DNA from: CAYJRR01 sp964372275 [NCBI: uncultured bacterium]
GTDB taxonomy: Bacteria > CAYJRR01
DNA length: 41,477 bases
Direction: 5' to 3'
Assembly: GCA_964372275.1 (NCBI GenBank)
Contig: CAYJRR010000022.1
Coordinates: 1 to 41,477 of the forward strand
Within the stretch, counting starts at the first letter, position 1, and every line of letters begins with the position of its first letter. The notes under the pieces were generated by a model. That model was not told where the DNA came from, searched no databases, and saw only the letters and a list, made by a program, of their open reading frames with translations. A program made the position numbers and the translations under genes. Below, piece by piece: positions 15,967 to 24,447 of this stretch.

Positions 15967-16782
15967 TCAACGGGCGAGCGACCAGTTCGTTGGGTCCCGC
16001 CTTCGCGCAAGCTCCATCAGCCGGTCGGCCTCTCCGGGATCGGAGTAGCGGAGGAGCTTCGCCAGCTCGACGTACGCCGGAACGAACCCGGGGTCGCGTT
16101 CGTGCAGCCTCCGGTAGAGCGCGACGGCGCCGGCCCGGTTCCCGGCGGCCGCCGTCGCCTCGGCGAGGAACAGGGTCAGCACGAATCGCTCGCCGCGCGT
16201 CGACTGGACCTTCTCCAGCATCTGGATCGCGGAGGCGGGGTCGGACCGGATCGCGTTCAGCGCCCCGACGACCAGGCGGATCTCGTCGACCTCCGGTCCG
16301 TGCGATTCCAGGAGCGGCGCGAGGAGCTTGGCCGCCTCCAGGCCAGTGGCGCGGGCAATCCCCTCGCGCAGGGCCTCGTGTTGCAGTTCGTAAAACGCCT
16401 CGACCGGCTGCTTTCGCTCGAGCAGCGTCTCGCCGAGAAACAGGTGGAAGGCGCCCCCGTCGGGGAAACGGTGCAGCCCTTTACGCGCCATCGCCTCCGC
16501 CGCGGCGAGGTCGCCTGCTTCGCGCAGAGCGAGAGCCAGAGCGAGATAGTCTTCCGGAGACCGGGGGCCCGGTGCGGCCTCGGGGCCGCCAGTCGACGGC
16601 TTCGCCCTTCCCGCGACGGCGTCCCCGGCCGCCGCTACCCTCGCCGGCCGGACCGTCGTCACTGCGTCGAATTGCGTGCCGGCGAATGCAGACGAGGGAT
16701 CGATCACAGCGATGCCGACGATCGCCGTCACCGCGTGACGGAGCCACCGAGATGGCGTGCGGCGTGTGGCGGGCCGTCTCAC
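15967..16782 (-). CDS. Exported TPR-repeat protein
   Basis: A 271-residue protein starting at GTG 16782, whose GTGA overlaps the stop of the upstream kinase by four bases, typical of translational coupling. A basic N terminus (RRPATRRTPSRWLRH) and hydrophobic stretch ending in SAFAG form a signal peptide. Tetratricopeptide-like helix pairs follow: DYLALALALREAGDLAAAEAMARKG (about residues 75-100), AFHLFLGETLLERKQPVEAF, then after a less regular middle FVLTLFLAEATAAAGNRAGAVALYRRLHERDP and AYVELAKLLRYSDPGEADRLM near the C terminus. It presumably works as a periplasmic scaffold or sensor partner for the CHASE2 kinase, whose extracytoplasmic domain faces the same compartment. That link is inferred from the operon alone. 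Confidence 0.78.
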   Translation of the reverse strand: MRRPATRRTPSRWLRHAVTAIVGIAVIDPSSAFAGTQFDAVTTVRPARVAAAGDAVAGRAKPSTGGPEAAPGPRSPEDYLALALALREAGDLAAAEAMARKGLHRFPDGGAFHLFLGETLLERKQPVEAFYELQHEALREGIARATGLEAAKLLAPLLESHGPEVDEIRLVVGALNAIRSDPASAIQMLEKVQSTRGERFVLTLFLAEATAAAGNRAGAVALYRRLHERDPGFVPAYVELAKLLRYSDPGEADRLMELARRRDPTNWSLAR

Positions 16783-18998
16783 GGTCTTCCCTCGCCCAAC
16801 GACTCCAGCACCGCATCGATCTCCTCGGCGGCGAGGGTCCCGTTTCCCGGGCGATTGCCGGGATCGATCGCCGACATCCGTCGCAGCAGGGCGACGACCG
16901 GTTCCGGGATCTCCGGGACCCGCTCGCGCGGATCGGGCAGGGGCTCGGTCATCGCGCGTCGCAAGACCTCCGTCGGCGTGCCGCGGAAGGCCGATTCGCC
17001 GGTGAGCAGCTTGTACCACGTCACCGCCAGGCTGTAGACGTCGCTCTGCGGGTGGACCGGCATCCCCTGGGCCTGCTCCGGAGAGAGGTATCCGATCGTA
17101 CCGATGGCGATCCCGGCGGCGGTGATCCGGTCGGCATCCGACAGGACGGCGATCCCGAAGTCTGCGACCTTCACCGCTTCGCCGCCGGCGTCGACCAGCA
17201 GCACGTTCGCCGGTTTCACGTCGCGGTGGACGATCCCTCGTTCGTGCGCGGCGCCGAGTCCGCGCGCCACCCCGGCGACGATGCGGCTCATCCGCGACCA
17301 CGGCAGCGGGCGCGGCGATGCGGCGCCCTTGAGCAGGTCGTCGAGCGAGCCGCCCTGGACGAACTCCATGACGATGTAGGGGACCGTCGCGTCGGACCCG
17401 ATCTCGTGGACCTGGACCACGTTGGGATGGGCAATCCGGGCGATTGCGAGCGCCTCGCGCCGGAAACGGGCGTACGCGTTCGGCTCGCTCGATTCGAGGA
17501 TCTTGAGCGCCACCTTTCGCTCCAGCGAGGTGTCCTCGGCCAGGAACAGCGCCCCCATTCCGCCGCGCCCGAGCCGACGGGTGACGCGGTAGCGGCCAAC
17601 CATTACCGGCCGAACCAGGCGCTGTCCGCCGACCAGAAGCTCGATTCCGACCTCCGGTTCCGGCGCCACCCCGGACGGGTCGAGGCGGCGCGTGGTCTCC
17701 GGCTCCACGGCCGCTCGCACCGTCATGTCGGCGCGCAGCGCCGCCGCCGGGATCGGAAGCGTCTCCGTGGAGGAGAGCTCTCGCTTGGCGTTTGCGAGCA
17801 GCGCGCGCAGCGTCCGGCGTTCGCCCTCCGCGCGGCGCGCGGCAAATGCGGCGAGCAGCGCCCCGTCCCCGAGCACGAGCGCCGCCGGCGCGGCCACCGG
17901 GAGGAAGAGGTCGGCGAGAGGTACCAGCGCCGCGCCAGCGGAGACGACGAGGACGAGAGAGAGCGCGGTGGCAAGGATCACCTCGGTCACCGGCCGGGCG
18001 GCGATCCTCCCGGCCGCCGCTGCGACGCCTAGCGCGAGTACGATCACCGCGGGAAAGACCGGGACGGTCCGAGGCGTACGTCCCCCGTCCAGGGTACGCA
18101 CCGCGTAGGCGTTGAGAAGTCCGCCGGGAGTTCCGCTCGAGATCGGCGACGCGAATCGGTCGGCGGTGTAGGCCGAGTCGACGTAGACGATCGCCAGCCG
18201 TCCTCCAAGGCGATCGCGAAGCGTCCCGTCCGGTGGCCGTGAGAGGAGCTCGGCCGCGGAGAGCGCGGGCGCTCTCGGTCCGCCGGGCACGAAGTCGAAG
18301 TAGGCCTGTCCGCCGTGCAGGCGGAGCCTTCTCCCCGGTCCGAAGCGGAGTTCGCCGTCCTCGAGCCGGACGCTCGCCGGGTCCCAGCTACGGTGGCGCA
18401 ACAGCGTGCGGAGGGAGAGGTCCGGGATCGACCCCGGCCGACCCGCGACCGCCAGGAGCGGCGTGAACGATCGCATGCGGCCGTCGTCGGCGGGGAAGGT
18501 GGCGATGTGACCGAGCCCGGCGGCGGCGTTCGCCACCGGCGGAATCGGCACGATCAGATTCTCCGGCGGGAAGGCGATCGACCACCCCGGCGCGTCGACC
18601 GCGGCGCGGCGGAGGGTGTCGGGGTTGGGGGCCAGGCCCCCGTCGCGTGCGATCCCGATGGCCAGCACCGAGTCGGCGACGGCGCCGGCCAACGACACGT
18701 CGGGTGCGGTCTCGCTCGGCACGCCGAACAGGAGATCGAGCAACACCGTGCGCGCGCCATGGGCGCGAAGGCGATGAAGCAACTCCGCGATCCGGTCGCG
18801 CCGCCAGGGCCAGCGTCCTTCGATTCGCATCGCCGCGTCGTCGATCGGGACCAGGACCAGGTCGGCTGGCCAGCCTCCGTCCACACGCAGGCGCAATCGC
18901 AGGTCGAATGCCGCCCGTTCGAGCGGAACGAGGACCGGTTGGACGAGGACGACCGACAGCGCGACCAGCAGAGTCGAAGCGGCGTGGCGCGCCTTCAC
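16779..18998 (-). CDS. CHASE2-domain transmembrane Ser/Thr protein kinase
   Basis: The 739-residue protein begins at GTG 18998; no in-frame ATG gives a complete N terminus. Order of parts: an N-terminal membrane segment (STLLVALSVVLVQPVLV), a CHASE2 sensor domain outside the membrane (about residues 30-290, with DLVLVPIDDAAM and RWPWRRDRIAELL), three hydrophobic segments at about 314-395, a linker, and a eukaryotic-type kinase domain from about 466. Kinase motifs are complete: GRGGMGALFLAED, VALKILE, IVHRDVKPANVLL, VADFGIAVLSD and GYLSPEQAQG. It therefore should be active, phosphorylating Ser/Thr in response to an external cue. It lies between a GAF histidine kinase and a coupled TPR protein on the same strand, suggesting one signalling unit. 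Confidence 0.9.
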   Translation of the reverse strand: MKARHAASTLLVALSVVLVQPVLVPLERAAFDLRLRLRVDGGWPADLVLVPIDDAAMRIEGRWPWRRDRIAELLHRLRAHGARTVLLDLLFGVPSETAPDVSLAGAVADSVLAIGIARDGGLAPNPDTLRRAAVDAPGWSIAFPPENLIVPIPPVANAAAGLGHIATFPADDGRMRSFTPLLAVAGRPGSIPDLSLRTLLRHRSWDPASVRLEDGELRFGPGRRLRLHGGQAYFDFVPGGPRAPALSAAELLSRPPDGTLRDRLGGRLAIVYVDSAYTADRFASPISSGTPGGLLNAYAVRTLDGGRTPRTVPVFPAVIVLALGVAAAAGRIAARPVTEVILATALSLVLVVSAGAALVPLADLFLPVAAPAALVLGDGALLAAFAARRAEGERRTLRALLANAKRELSSTETLPIPAAALRADMTVRAAVEPETTRRLDPSGVAPEPEVGIELLVGGQRLVRPVMVGRYRVTRRLGRGGMGALFLAEDTSLERKVALKILESSEPNAYARFRREALAIARIAHPNVVQVHEIGSDATVPYIVMEFVQGGSLDDLLKGAASPRPLPWSRMSRIVAGVARGLGAAHERGIVHRDVKPANVLLVDAGGEAVKVADFGIAVLSDADRITAAGIAIGTIGYLSPEQAQGMPVHPQSDVYSLAVTWYKLLTGESAFRGTPTEVLRRAMTEPLPDPRERVPEIPEPVVALLRRMSAIDPGNRPGNGTLAAEEIDAVLESLGEGRP

Positions 18999-19057
18999 GA
19001 AGGGTTCCGCCGCTTGGGCTCGATCGGGAACTCCCGCACCCCTGCTAGCGTACTCGA

Positions 19058-20461
19058 TCAGGCGTCGGCGACGGGGAGCGTGAAGTGGAAGGTGCTGCCC
19101 TTGCCGACCTCGCTCTCGACCCAGATGCGGCCGCCGTGGGCCTCGACCAGGGCCTTGGCGATGAAGAGGCCGAGGCCGACCCCCTTCTGGTCGGCACCGC
19201 GGTTCCCTTGCCAATATTGGCGGAAGATCTTGCCCACCTGGTCGCGCGGAATCCCGGAGCCGGTGTCGGCCACCGAAAACCGGACCTCCTTCCCCTCGCG
19301 CCGTCCGCGCAACGTGATCGATTCGTCGCGCGGCGTGTGCTTGAAGGCGTTCCCGACGAGATTGGAGAAGACCTGCAGCACGCGCTCCTTGTCGGCCACG
19401 ACGAAGACGGCGGAAGCGAGCAGCTCCGCCTGCAGGCGGTGCGGCCCCTCCGCCGCCAGGATGCGTTGCGATTCGAACGCGTCGACGAGGAGGCGGTTGG
19501 CGTCCCACCGCTGTGGAGCGACCGAAAGCGTGCCGGAGTCGATTGCGCTCACGTCGAGGAGGTCTCGAAGCAGGTGCTTCATCTGCTCCTGGCTTTTCTT
19601 GATCGACTCGAGGTTCGTCCGCGCCTTCGAGTTCTCCGACGGCAGGGCGCGCAGCAGCAGGTCGACCCGGAGGAAGGCGTTGTTCAGCGGAGTCCGGAGG
19701 TCGTGCGACACCATGTAGAGGAGGTCCTCGCGCGACTTGACCGCCTGCCTCGCCTCGCGAAAACGCCGCGAGATGTCGACCGCGATCGCCGCCCTCTCCG
19801 CCACCTTCTCCGCCGTCTCCACGTCGGCAGGGCCGAAGCGCCGGTTCGATTCGGCCATCATCAACAGCGACAGCGTCCCGATCGTCTTCCCCTGGACGAT
19901 CATCGGCACGACGACGCACGAGCGGAAGCCGAGCGTGAGATTGATCCGCTTGTGCTCCTCGTCGCGGGAGGCCGCGATGAGCAGTTCGTCGGTGATCTCC
20001 GGATAGAGCTCCGATCGGCCGGTCTTCAGGACGCTCGGGACGCCGCGCGGGAAGTCCGGGTCGACCGGATAGCGTCGGCGGAGCTCCTCGTAGACCGGGA
20101 TCTTCGCCGGGTCGACGTGGGCGATCGTCGTCTCGAGCGGGTCGGTCCGGTTGCCGGTCACCAGGTCGACCACGCACAGGTCGGCAATCCGCGGGACGGC
20201 GACGGCGGCGACCTTCCGCAGCGTCGTCTCGTAGTCGAGGCTCTCGGTCAGGATCCGGCTCGCTTCCAGGAGGTAGTTCGCCCGCCGCGCGGCGGCTTCG
20301 GCCTCGCACCGCGCCGCCCTTTCCCGCTGCAACCGCGCTTCGAGCCGGAGGAGGGCCGCGTCGTCCGACCCGGGCGCCGCCGGCACGCCCTCGCCGGCCG
20401 TGCTCACGGTAGACGCGTCGCGCGGGGCGACTGGTCGGTCATTCGGTGTGAGAGGGGGCAT
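19058..20461 (-). CDS. GAF-domain sensor histidine kinase
   Basis: A soluble 467-residue histidine kinase. An N-terminal coiled coil ([20 protein letters not shown]) leads to a GAF domain at about residues 75-235 ([32 protein letters not shown]). The HisKA domain has the phosphoacceptor His at about 252 in [11 protein letters not shown], and the ATPase domain shows [20 protein letters not shown] and [20 protein letters not shown]. All catalytic boxes are intact. There is no transmembrane segment, so the cue is cytoplasmic or delivered to GAF. No response regulator is encoded in the window. I chose the ATG at 20461, since the in-frame ATG at 20539 would lie upstream of the best promoter candidate. 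It leads the operon with the CHASE2 kinase and the TPR gene. Confidence 0.9.
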   Translation of the reverse strand: MPPLTPNDRPVAPRDASTVSTAGEGVPAAPGSDDAALLRLEARLQRERAARCEAEAAARRANYLLEASRILTESLDYETTLRKVAAVAVPRIADLCVVDLVTGNRTDPLETTIAHVDPAKIPVYEELRRRYPVDPDFPRGVPSVLKTGRSELYPEITDELLIAASRDEEHKRINLTLGFRSCVVVPMIVQGKTIGTLSLLMMAESNRRFGPADVETAEKVAERAAIAVDISRRFREARQAVKSREDLLYMVSHDLRTPLNNAFLRVDLLLRALPSENSKARTNLESIKKSQEQMKHLLRDLLDVSAIDSGTLSVAPQRWDANRLLVDAFESQRILAAEGPHRLQAELLASAVFVVADKERVLQVFSNLVGNAFKHTPRDESITLRGRREGKEVRFSVADTGSGIPRDQVGKIFRQYWQGNRGADQKGVGLGLFIAKALVEAHGGRIWVESEVGKGSTFHFTLPVADA

Positions 20462-20495
20462 CGAAACGAGCCGGACCGAGGAATGGCTCCGGCGG

Positions 20496-20524
20496 TGTAT
20501 AGCGTCACCCCATCCCTCCGACAA
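20496..20524 (-). promoter_or_regulatory. Sigma-70-like promoter for the kinase operon
   Basis: On the minus strand TTGTCG (20524-20519) and TATACA (20501-20496) are separated by exactly 17 bases, each matching four of six consensus positions. The -10 box ends 35 bases before the histidine kinase ATG. An AT-rich patch (20537-20585) lies just upstream. Position and spacing are good; no experiment supports it. Confidence 0.42.
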
Positions 20525-20609
20525 GCGCACAAACTGCAATCAAGACGAATGATTTAGGTCGATCGTCTCGTTGTGAAATCAAGGTGAATCGATGCGTCCC
20601 ACGGACCGG

Positions 20610-21473
20610 TCAGCGGGGCCGCGCGATCTCCTCGCGGAGGCGCTTTTCGGCGACGGCGAGATAGTCGGCGTCCAGGTCGAAGCCGATCGATCGGCAGCCG
20701 ACGCGCAGGGCGGCGAGCGGCGTCGAGCCCAACCCCACGAACGGATCGAGCGCCAGACTCGTCGGTACGGCGCCGTGGAGTCGCAGGCACATCTCCGCCA
20801 GCTTCGCGGGGAAGGTCGCCGGATGCGGCCGGTCGGTGTCGCGCCGTTGGATCGTCTCGTAGGGGACGAACCAGACGTTGCCCCGACAGCGGAGGTCTCG
20901 CTTGCCGGTGTGCTCCCACCGCGCGATGTTGCTCTTGTCCTGGTAGGGGACGCCGATCGAGAGTCGATCGAGCGGGACCTCGCCGGTCGGCGTGAGGTGG
21001 AAAACGAACTCGTGCGCGTCGTTCAGGAAGCGGCCGCTGTTCACCGGTTTGTAGTGACCGACCGAGAGGTCCTCCCGCAGGCCCGACATCGGACCGGCAT
21101 CGGCGCGCGCGATCGAGATCGCCTTGATCCAGTGGATCACGTTCTGGAGGTGGAACCGCTCGCGCAGGCGGGAGACGACGTCCCAGGCGATCCACGGATC
21201 GACCGGCCGGTTCCCGACGTTGAGGAAGAAGCTGCCGGTCGGTTTCAGCACCCGCGCGATCTCGATCCCGACCGTCTCGATCCATGCCAGGTAGTCGGCG
21301 CGCGGCCGATCGTCGCGGTAGGCGCCGTACTTCACCCCGATGTTGTACGGGGGAGAGGTCACCACGACGTCGACCGAGCCGTCGGCGAGCCGGCTCCGCA
21401 TCCCCGCCAGGCAGTCGCCGTGGTGCAGCTCCGCGCGCGCGACCCCGTGCTCGACGATCACCGGCCCGCTCAC
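20610..21473 (-). CDS. Site-specific DNA methyltransferase (beta-class, orphan)
   Basis: A 287-residue amino-methyltransferase using S-adenosylmethionine. The catalytic motif IV TSPPYNIG is at residues 39-46 and the AdoMet-binding motif I DPFVGLGST at about 243-251. The order IV before I places it in the beta group, which makes N6-methyladenine or N4-methylcytosine. Between them lie FFLNVGNRPVDPW, a likely target-recognition segment around 115-215 and RPHPATFPAKLAE, usual in this group. No restriction endonuclease is encoded nearby, so it looks like an orphan enzyme, perhaps for gene regulation or protection. Its ATG overlaps the argB stop by four bases (ATGA), tying its translation to arginine synthesis. 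The recognition site cannot be predicted. Confidence 0.88.
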   Translation of the reverse strand: MSGPVIVEHGVARAELHHGDCLAGMRSRLADGSVDVVVTSPPYNIGVKYGAYRDDRPRADYLAWIETVGIEIARVLKPTGSFFLNVGNRPVDPWIAWDVVSRLRERFHLQNVIHWIKAISIARADAGPMSGLREDLSVGHYKPVNSGRFLNDAHEFVFHLTPTGEVPLDRLSIGVPYQDKSNIARWEHTGKRDLRCRGNVWFVPYETIQRRDTDRPHPATFPAKLAEMCLRLHGAVPTSLALDPFVGLGSTPLAALRVGCRSIGFDLDADYLAVAEKRLREEIARPR

Positions 21474-22348
21474 GGCGCTTCCCGCACGAACGCGGTTCCC
21501 CAGCGGCCCGGCCAGACCGCCTCCTCCACGATGGCGTGCTCGGGGTCGAGACCGACCAGGTGCACCGACTCGATCCCGTCGTCGAGCGCGGCCAGCGCCG
21601 CCTCCACCTTCGGAATCATCCCACCGCGGATGCTCCCGTCCGCGATCCGCGCGCGCGCCTCGTCCGGCGAAAGGTGCGGAAGGCGCGTGGTCGGATCGGC
21701 CGGGTCGCGGAGCACTCCGGGCACGTTCGATACGAGCAAGAGCTTCGCGGCGCGCGCGGCGGTGGCGATCCGGGTCGCCACGGTGTCGGCGTTGATGTTG
21801 TAGACGTTCCCGTCGTCATCCGCGGAGAGCGAGGCGATCACCGGGACGACGTCGGCCGCGGCCAGCCTCTCCAGCAGTCCGACGTTGACGCGCGTGACGT
21901 CGCCGACCCATCCCAGATCGACCGGATCCGGGCCGCCGCCGGTGATCCGTTTCGGCGGGCGCCGGACCGCTTCGACGATCCCGGCCGAGACGCCGGTGGT
22001 GGCGATCGCCGGCACGCCGGCGAGCCGGAAGGCGGAGGCGATCTCGACCGAGACGACGCCGGCGAGGGTCATCTTCATCACCTCCAGCGTCGCCTCGTCG
22101 GTGACGCGCCGGCCGGCGATCACCGTGGGCTCGATCCCCAATCGCGTGGAGAGGTCGGTCGCCTGGGGGCCGGCGCCGTGGACCACCGCCACCTTGATCC
22201 CGGCGTCGAGCAGACCGGAGATCGACCGGCCGACCGTCGCCGCCAGCCTCGCGCGGTCTCCGGCCAGCTCGCCGCCGACCTTCAGGACGAACCAGCGGCC
22301 GGCGTAGACGCGGAGCGGATGCTCGCTCGCGTCGCGACCGCCGCTCAC
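21470..22348 (-). CDS. argB: Acetylglutamate kinase
   Basis: The 292-residue enzyme phosphorylates N-acetylglutamate, the second step of arginine synthesis in the cytoplasm. Family motifs are clear: FVLKVGGELAGD (phosphate-binding Lys23), VVHGAGPQATDLSTRLG, GRRVTDEATLEVMKMTLAG, YNINADTVATRIA and GGMIPKVEAALAAL. It lies 25 bases downstream of argC, which performs the next step, and overlaps the following methyltransferase gene by four bases. The usual HGGGP of many ArgB proteins reads HGAGP here, as in the LysW-independent subgroup variants. No N-terminal extension for arginine feedback (the hexameric type) is present. No other arg gene is in the window. Confidence 0.93.
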   Translation of the reverse strand: MSGGRDASEHPLRVYAGRWFVLKVGGELAGDRARLAATVGRSISGLLDAGIKVAVVHGAGPQATDLSTRLGIEPTVIAGRRVTDEATLEVMKMTLAGVVSVEIASAFRLAGVPAIATTGVSAGIVEAVRRPPKRITGGGPDPVDLGWVGDVTRVNVGLLERLAAADVVPVIASLSADDDGNVYNINADTVATRIATAARAAKLLLVSNVPGVLRDPADPTTRLPHLSPDEARARIADGSIRGGMIPKVEAALAALDDGIESVHLVGLDPEHAIVEEAVWPGRWGTAFVREAP

Positions 22349-22373
22349 GGGTCCTCGCTTTCCGCGATGCGTC

Positions 22374-23429
22374 TCATGGCCACAGCCCGGGCTCGCGCAG
22401 GGTGAGCGTCTCGTCGTAGCCCATCATCGCGTTGAAGGCCTGGATCGCCTGGCCGGCGCCCCCTTTGACCAGGTTGTCGATCGCCGAGAAGCAGACGACT
22501 CGCCGCGTTCCTCCCGTCGCCGGGCCCAGCGCGAATCCGACTTCGGCGTAGTTGCCACCGGCGACGGCGATCACCTCCGGCGCGCGTCCTTCGGGAAGGC
22601 GCACGAACGGCTCGCCCACGAACGCCTCGTGCCACAGCCGGCGCAGATCCGATTCGGTCGTCGAGGCCTCCACCTCGGCGAAGCTGGTGGCGAAGATGCC
22701 GCGCGGCAGCGGCGCCGACACCGGCACCATCTCCAGCGAGAGATCGCGCGCGCCGACGAGTCCGAGCGCCTGGACGATCTCCGGGACGTGCTGGTGCTCG
22801 AGCGGCTTGTAGGTGCGAAGGTTCGACGCGCGCAGCGGATGGTGGGTGGTGATCGCGGGATTGGCGCCGCTCCCCGACGATCCGGTCGAGGCCACCGTAT
22901 GGACCGGCCCGCGCAGCCGCCCGGCGCGGGCCAGCGGCGCCAGCCCCAGCGTGATCGCCGTCGCGAAACAGCCCGGCGAGGCGATGCATCGAGCCCCGCG
23001 GATGGCCTTGCGGTTGATCTCCGGCAAGCCGTAGACGAACGGCCCGCGGATCAGGAGCTCCGGGGCGGGGTGCTCGGCGCCGTAATAGGCGCGGTAGGCC
23101 GCCGGATCGCGAAGGCGGAAGTCACCCGAAAGGTCGACGATCCGGACGCCGGAGGGGAGGATCTCGGTCACCACCGCCGCCGTCACCTTGTGCGGCATCG
23201 CCAGGAACGCGACGTCGATCCCGCGGACGGCCTCCGCAGGCGACATCTGCTCGAAGACGAGGTCGGTCGCGCCCGCCAGGTTGAGATGGACGTCGCCCAC
23301 GCGCCGGCCGATGTTGTCGGCGGCGGTGACGCGCGCCACCTCCACGTCGGGATGGAAGAGCAGCCGGCGGAGGAGTTCCGCGCCGCCGTACCCGGTCCCG
23401 CCGATGACGACTGCCTTCTGCCGTGCCAT
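22374..23429 (-). CDS. argC: N-acetyl-gamma-glutamyl-phosphate reductase
   Basis: A 351-residue NADPH-dependent reductase making N-acetylglutamate semialdehyde in arginine synthesis. It shows the nucleotide-binding start AVVIGGTGYGGAELLRLL-like block, FLAMPHKV, VDLSGDFRLRD, YGLPEINR and the active-site IASPGCFATAITLG with Cys154, then SGSGANPAITTHH and the conserved His-rich PLEHQHVPEI. Length is typical of the type 1 enzyme. It leads the argC-argB-methyltransferase unit; only 43 bases separate it from the lipoprotein gene upstream on the same strand, so read-through is possible. Identification is secure. Confidence 0.95.
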   Translation of the reverse strand: MARQKAVVIGGTGYGGAELLRRLLFHPDVEVARVTAADNIGRRVGDVHLNLAGATDLVFEQMSPAEAVRGIDVAFLAMPHKVTAAVVTEILPSGVRIVDLSGDFRLRDPAAYRAYYGAEHPAPELLIRGPFVYGLPEINRKAIRGARCIASPGCFATAITLGLAPLARAGRLRGPVHTVASTGSSGSGANPAITTHHPLRASNLRTYKPLEHQHVPEIVQALGLVGARDLSLEMVPVSAPLPRGIFATSFAEVEASTTESDLRRLWHEAFVGEPFVRLPEGRAPEVIAVAGGNYAEVGFALGPATGGTRRVVCFSAIDNLVKGGAGQAIQAFNAMMGYDETLTLREPGLWP

Positions 23430-23472
23430 CGAGCGGGAAGATAGCCGAGCGATTCGGCCGACGCGAGCAGGG

Positions 23473-24282
23473 TTAGTTCGTGGTCGCCGGCCCTGCCGCG
23501 CCCCAGAGGGTGAACGGGCCGTTGGCGAACTGCCCGAGCACCGTCGTCGCGGCGGTCGTCTCGTTCACCGCCGCCAGCTTCGGCGGATAGGTGGCGAACA
23601 GCGCGTAGAGCTGTCCGTCGCAGCCGTAGTCGAGCCCGTACACCGACGTCGATCCCAGATCGCCGACCAGCTCGACCGTTCCGTCCTGCGTGTCGAAGAC
23701 GTACATCCGGTCGTTCTGTCCGAAGCCGCCGGTCGCCGATCCGTAGGCCCGCGTCCCGGTCGCGGTGGCGATGTCGCCGGAGAAGCTGCTGCCGCCCGGG
23801 AGCGTGCCCCAGCTCGCGGCATCGCCCGTTCCGACGTCGATCGACTTCATCTCGGCGCCGCCGCCCACCAGCAATCGTCCGTCGGGAAGCGAATCGAGCG
23901 CGTTCTGCTGGTCGAGCCACGTGCCGGCGGAGATCATCGTCGCGGCGCCGGTCGACGGATCGAGCTCGTAGGTGGAGCTGAAGCCGATGCCGATCATCCG
24001 GTTGTCGGCGGTGATGGCGATGTCGGTCAGGCCGTAGACGCCGGTCGGTCCGACGATCGTGGCGGTGATCTGTTCCGGGTCGATCACCCACAGGCTCGAG
24101 TCGGAGTCGACACCGTAGAACATGCATTCGACCGGGGTCGAGGTCGGCGTCGGGTTCGGGGTCGGCTCGTCGGTCGGCGTCGGCGTCGGTTCGCCGTCGG
24201 CGCCGGTGACGATGTCGTTGTCGTTGCACCCGCCGAGGGTGGTCGCGACCAGCAGTGGAAGCAGCAACGTCCGAGCGTTCAT
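23473..24282 (-). CDS. Lipoprotein with beta-propeller-like repeats
   Basis: I do not recognise a named family. The 269-residue product has a lipoprotein signal ending in TLGGC (Cys19). A Thr/Pro/Glu-rich spacer of about 30 residues follows (PTPTPTDEPTPNPTPTSTP), as in proteins that must reach away from the membrane. The rest has repeated short blocks of the form SLWVIDPEQ, TYELDPSTGAAT, MKSIDVGTGDA and MYVFDTQDGTVELVGDLG, like the blades of quinoprotein or DUF4394-type propellers. Three Cys remain in the mature part after the lipidated one. The ATG follows a GGGGGG run. A neighbouring lipoprotein (lysyl oxidase-like) lies upstream on the same strand. Confidence 0.7.
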   Translation of the reverse strand: MNARTLLLPLLVATTLGGCNDNDIVTGADGEPTPTPTDEPTPNPTPTSTPVECMFYGVDSDSSLWVIDPEQITATIVGPTGVYGLTDIAITADNRMIGIGFSSTYELDPSTGAATMISAGTWLDQQNALDSLPDGRLLVGGGAEMKSIDVGTGDAASWGTLPGGSSFSGDIATATGTRAYGSATGGFGQNDRMYVFDTQDGTVELVGDLGSTSVYGLDYGCDGQLYALFATYPPKLAAVNETTAATTVLGQFANGPFTLWGAAGPATTN

Positions 24283-24319
24283 CGTCCCCCCAAAGCGGCC
24301 CGCGAGCCTACCACGACCC

Positions 24320-24341
24320 GCTCCGCCCCGCTTTGCGGAGC
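24320..24341 (-). other. Hairpin and AT-rich patch upstream of the propeller lipoprotein
   Basis: GCTCCGC (24320-24326) and GCGGAGC (24335-24341) form a perfect 7-bp stem with an 8-base loop, in the leader of the lipoprotein gene that starts at 24282. Just upstream, 24362-24396 is strikingly AT-rich for this genome and is the likeliest promoter zone. No T-run follows the stem, so a terminator for the lysyl oxidase gene is not well supported. Confidence 0.3.
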
Positions 24342-24447
24342 ATCCTCCGTGCCAGGAGAGAATCGAACAAAATCAAAAACTTAAATGAAATGAATGCGGA
24401 TTCGCAACTGTCCACCTGGGGCAGCGATGTCCACGCCGCGAACGAAC

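Noticed and set aside
18999-20309. Upstream extension of the CHASE2 kinase frame
   Set aside because: It runs in another frame through the histidine kinase gene and has no domain; GTG at 18998 gives a correct membrane-inserted N terminus.
20610-21473. Restriction-modification system
   Set aside because: Only a methyltransferase is present; flanking genes are argB and a histidine kinase, with no nuclease-like protein.
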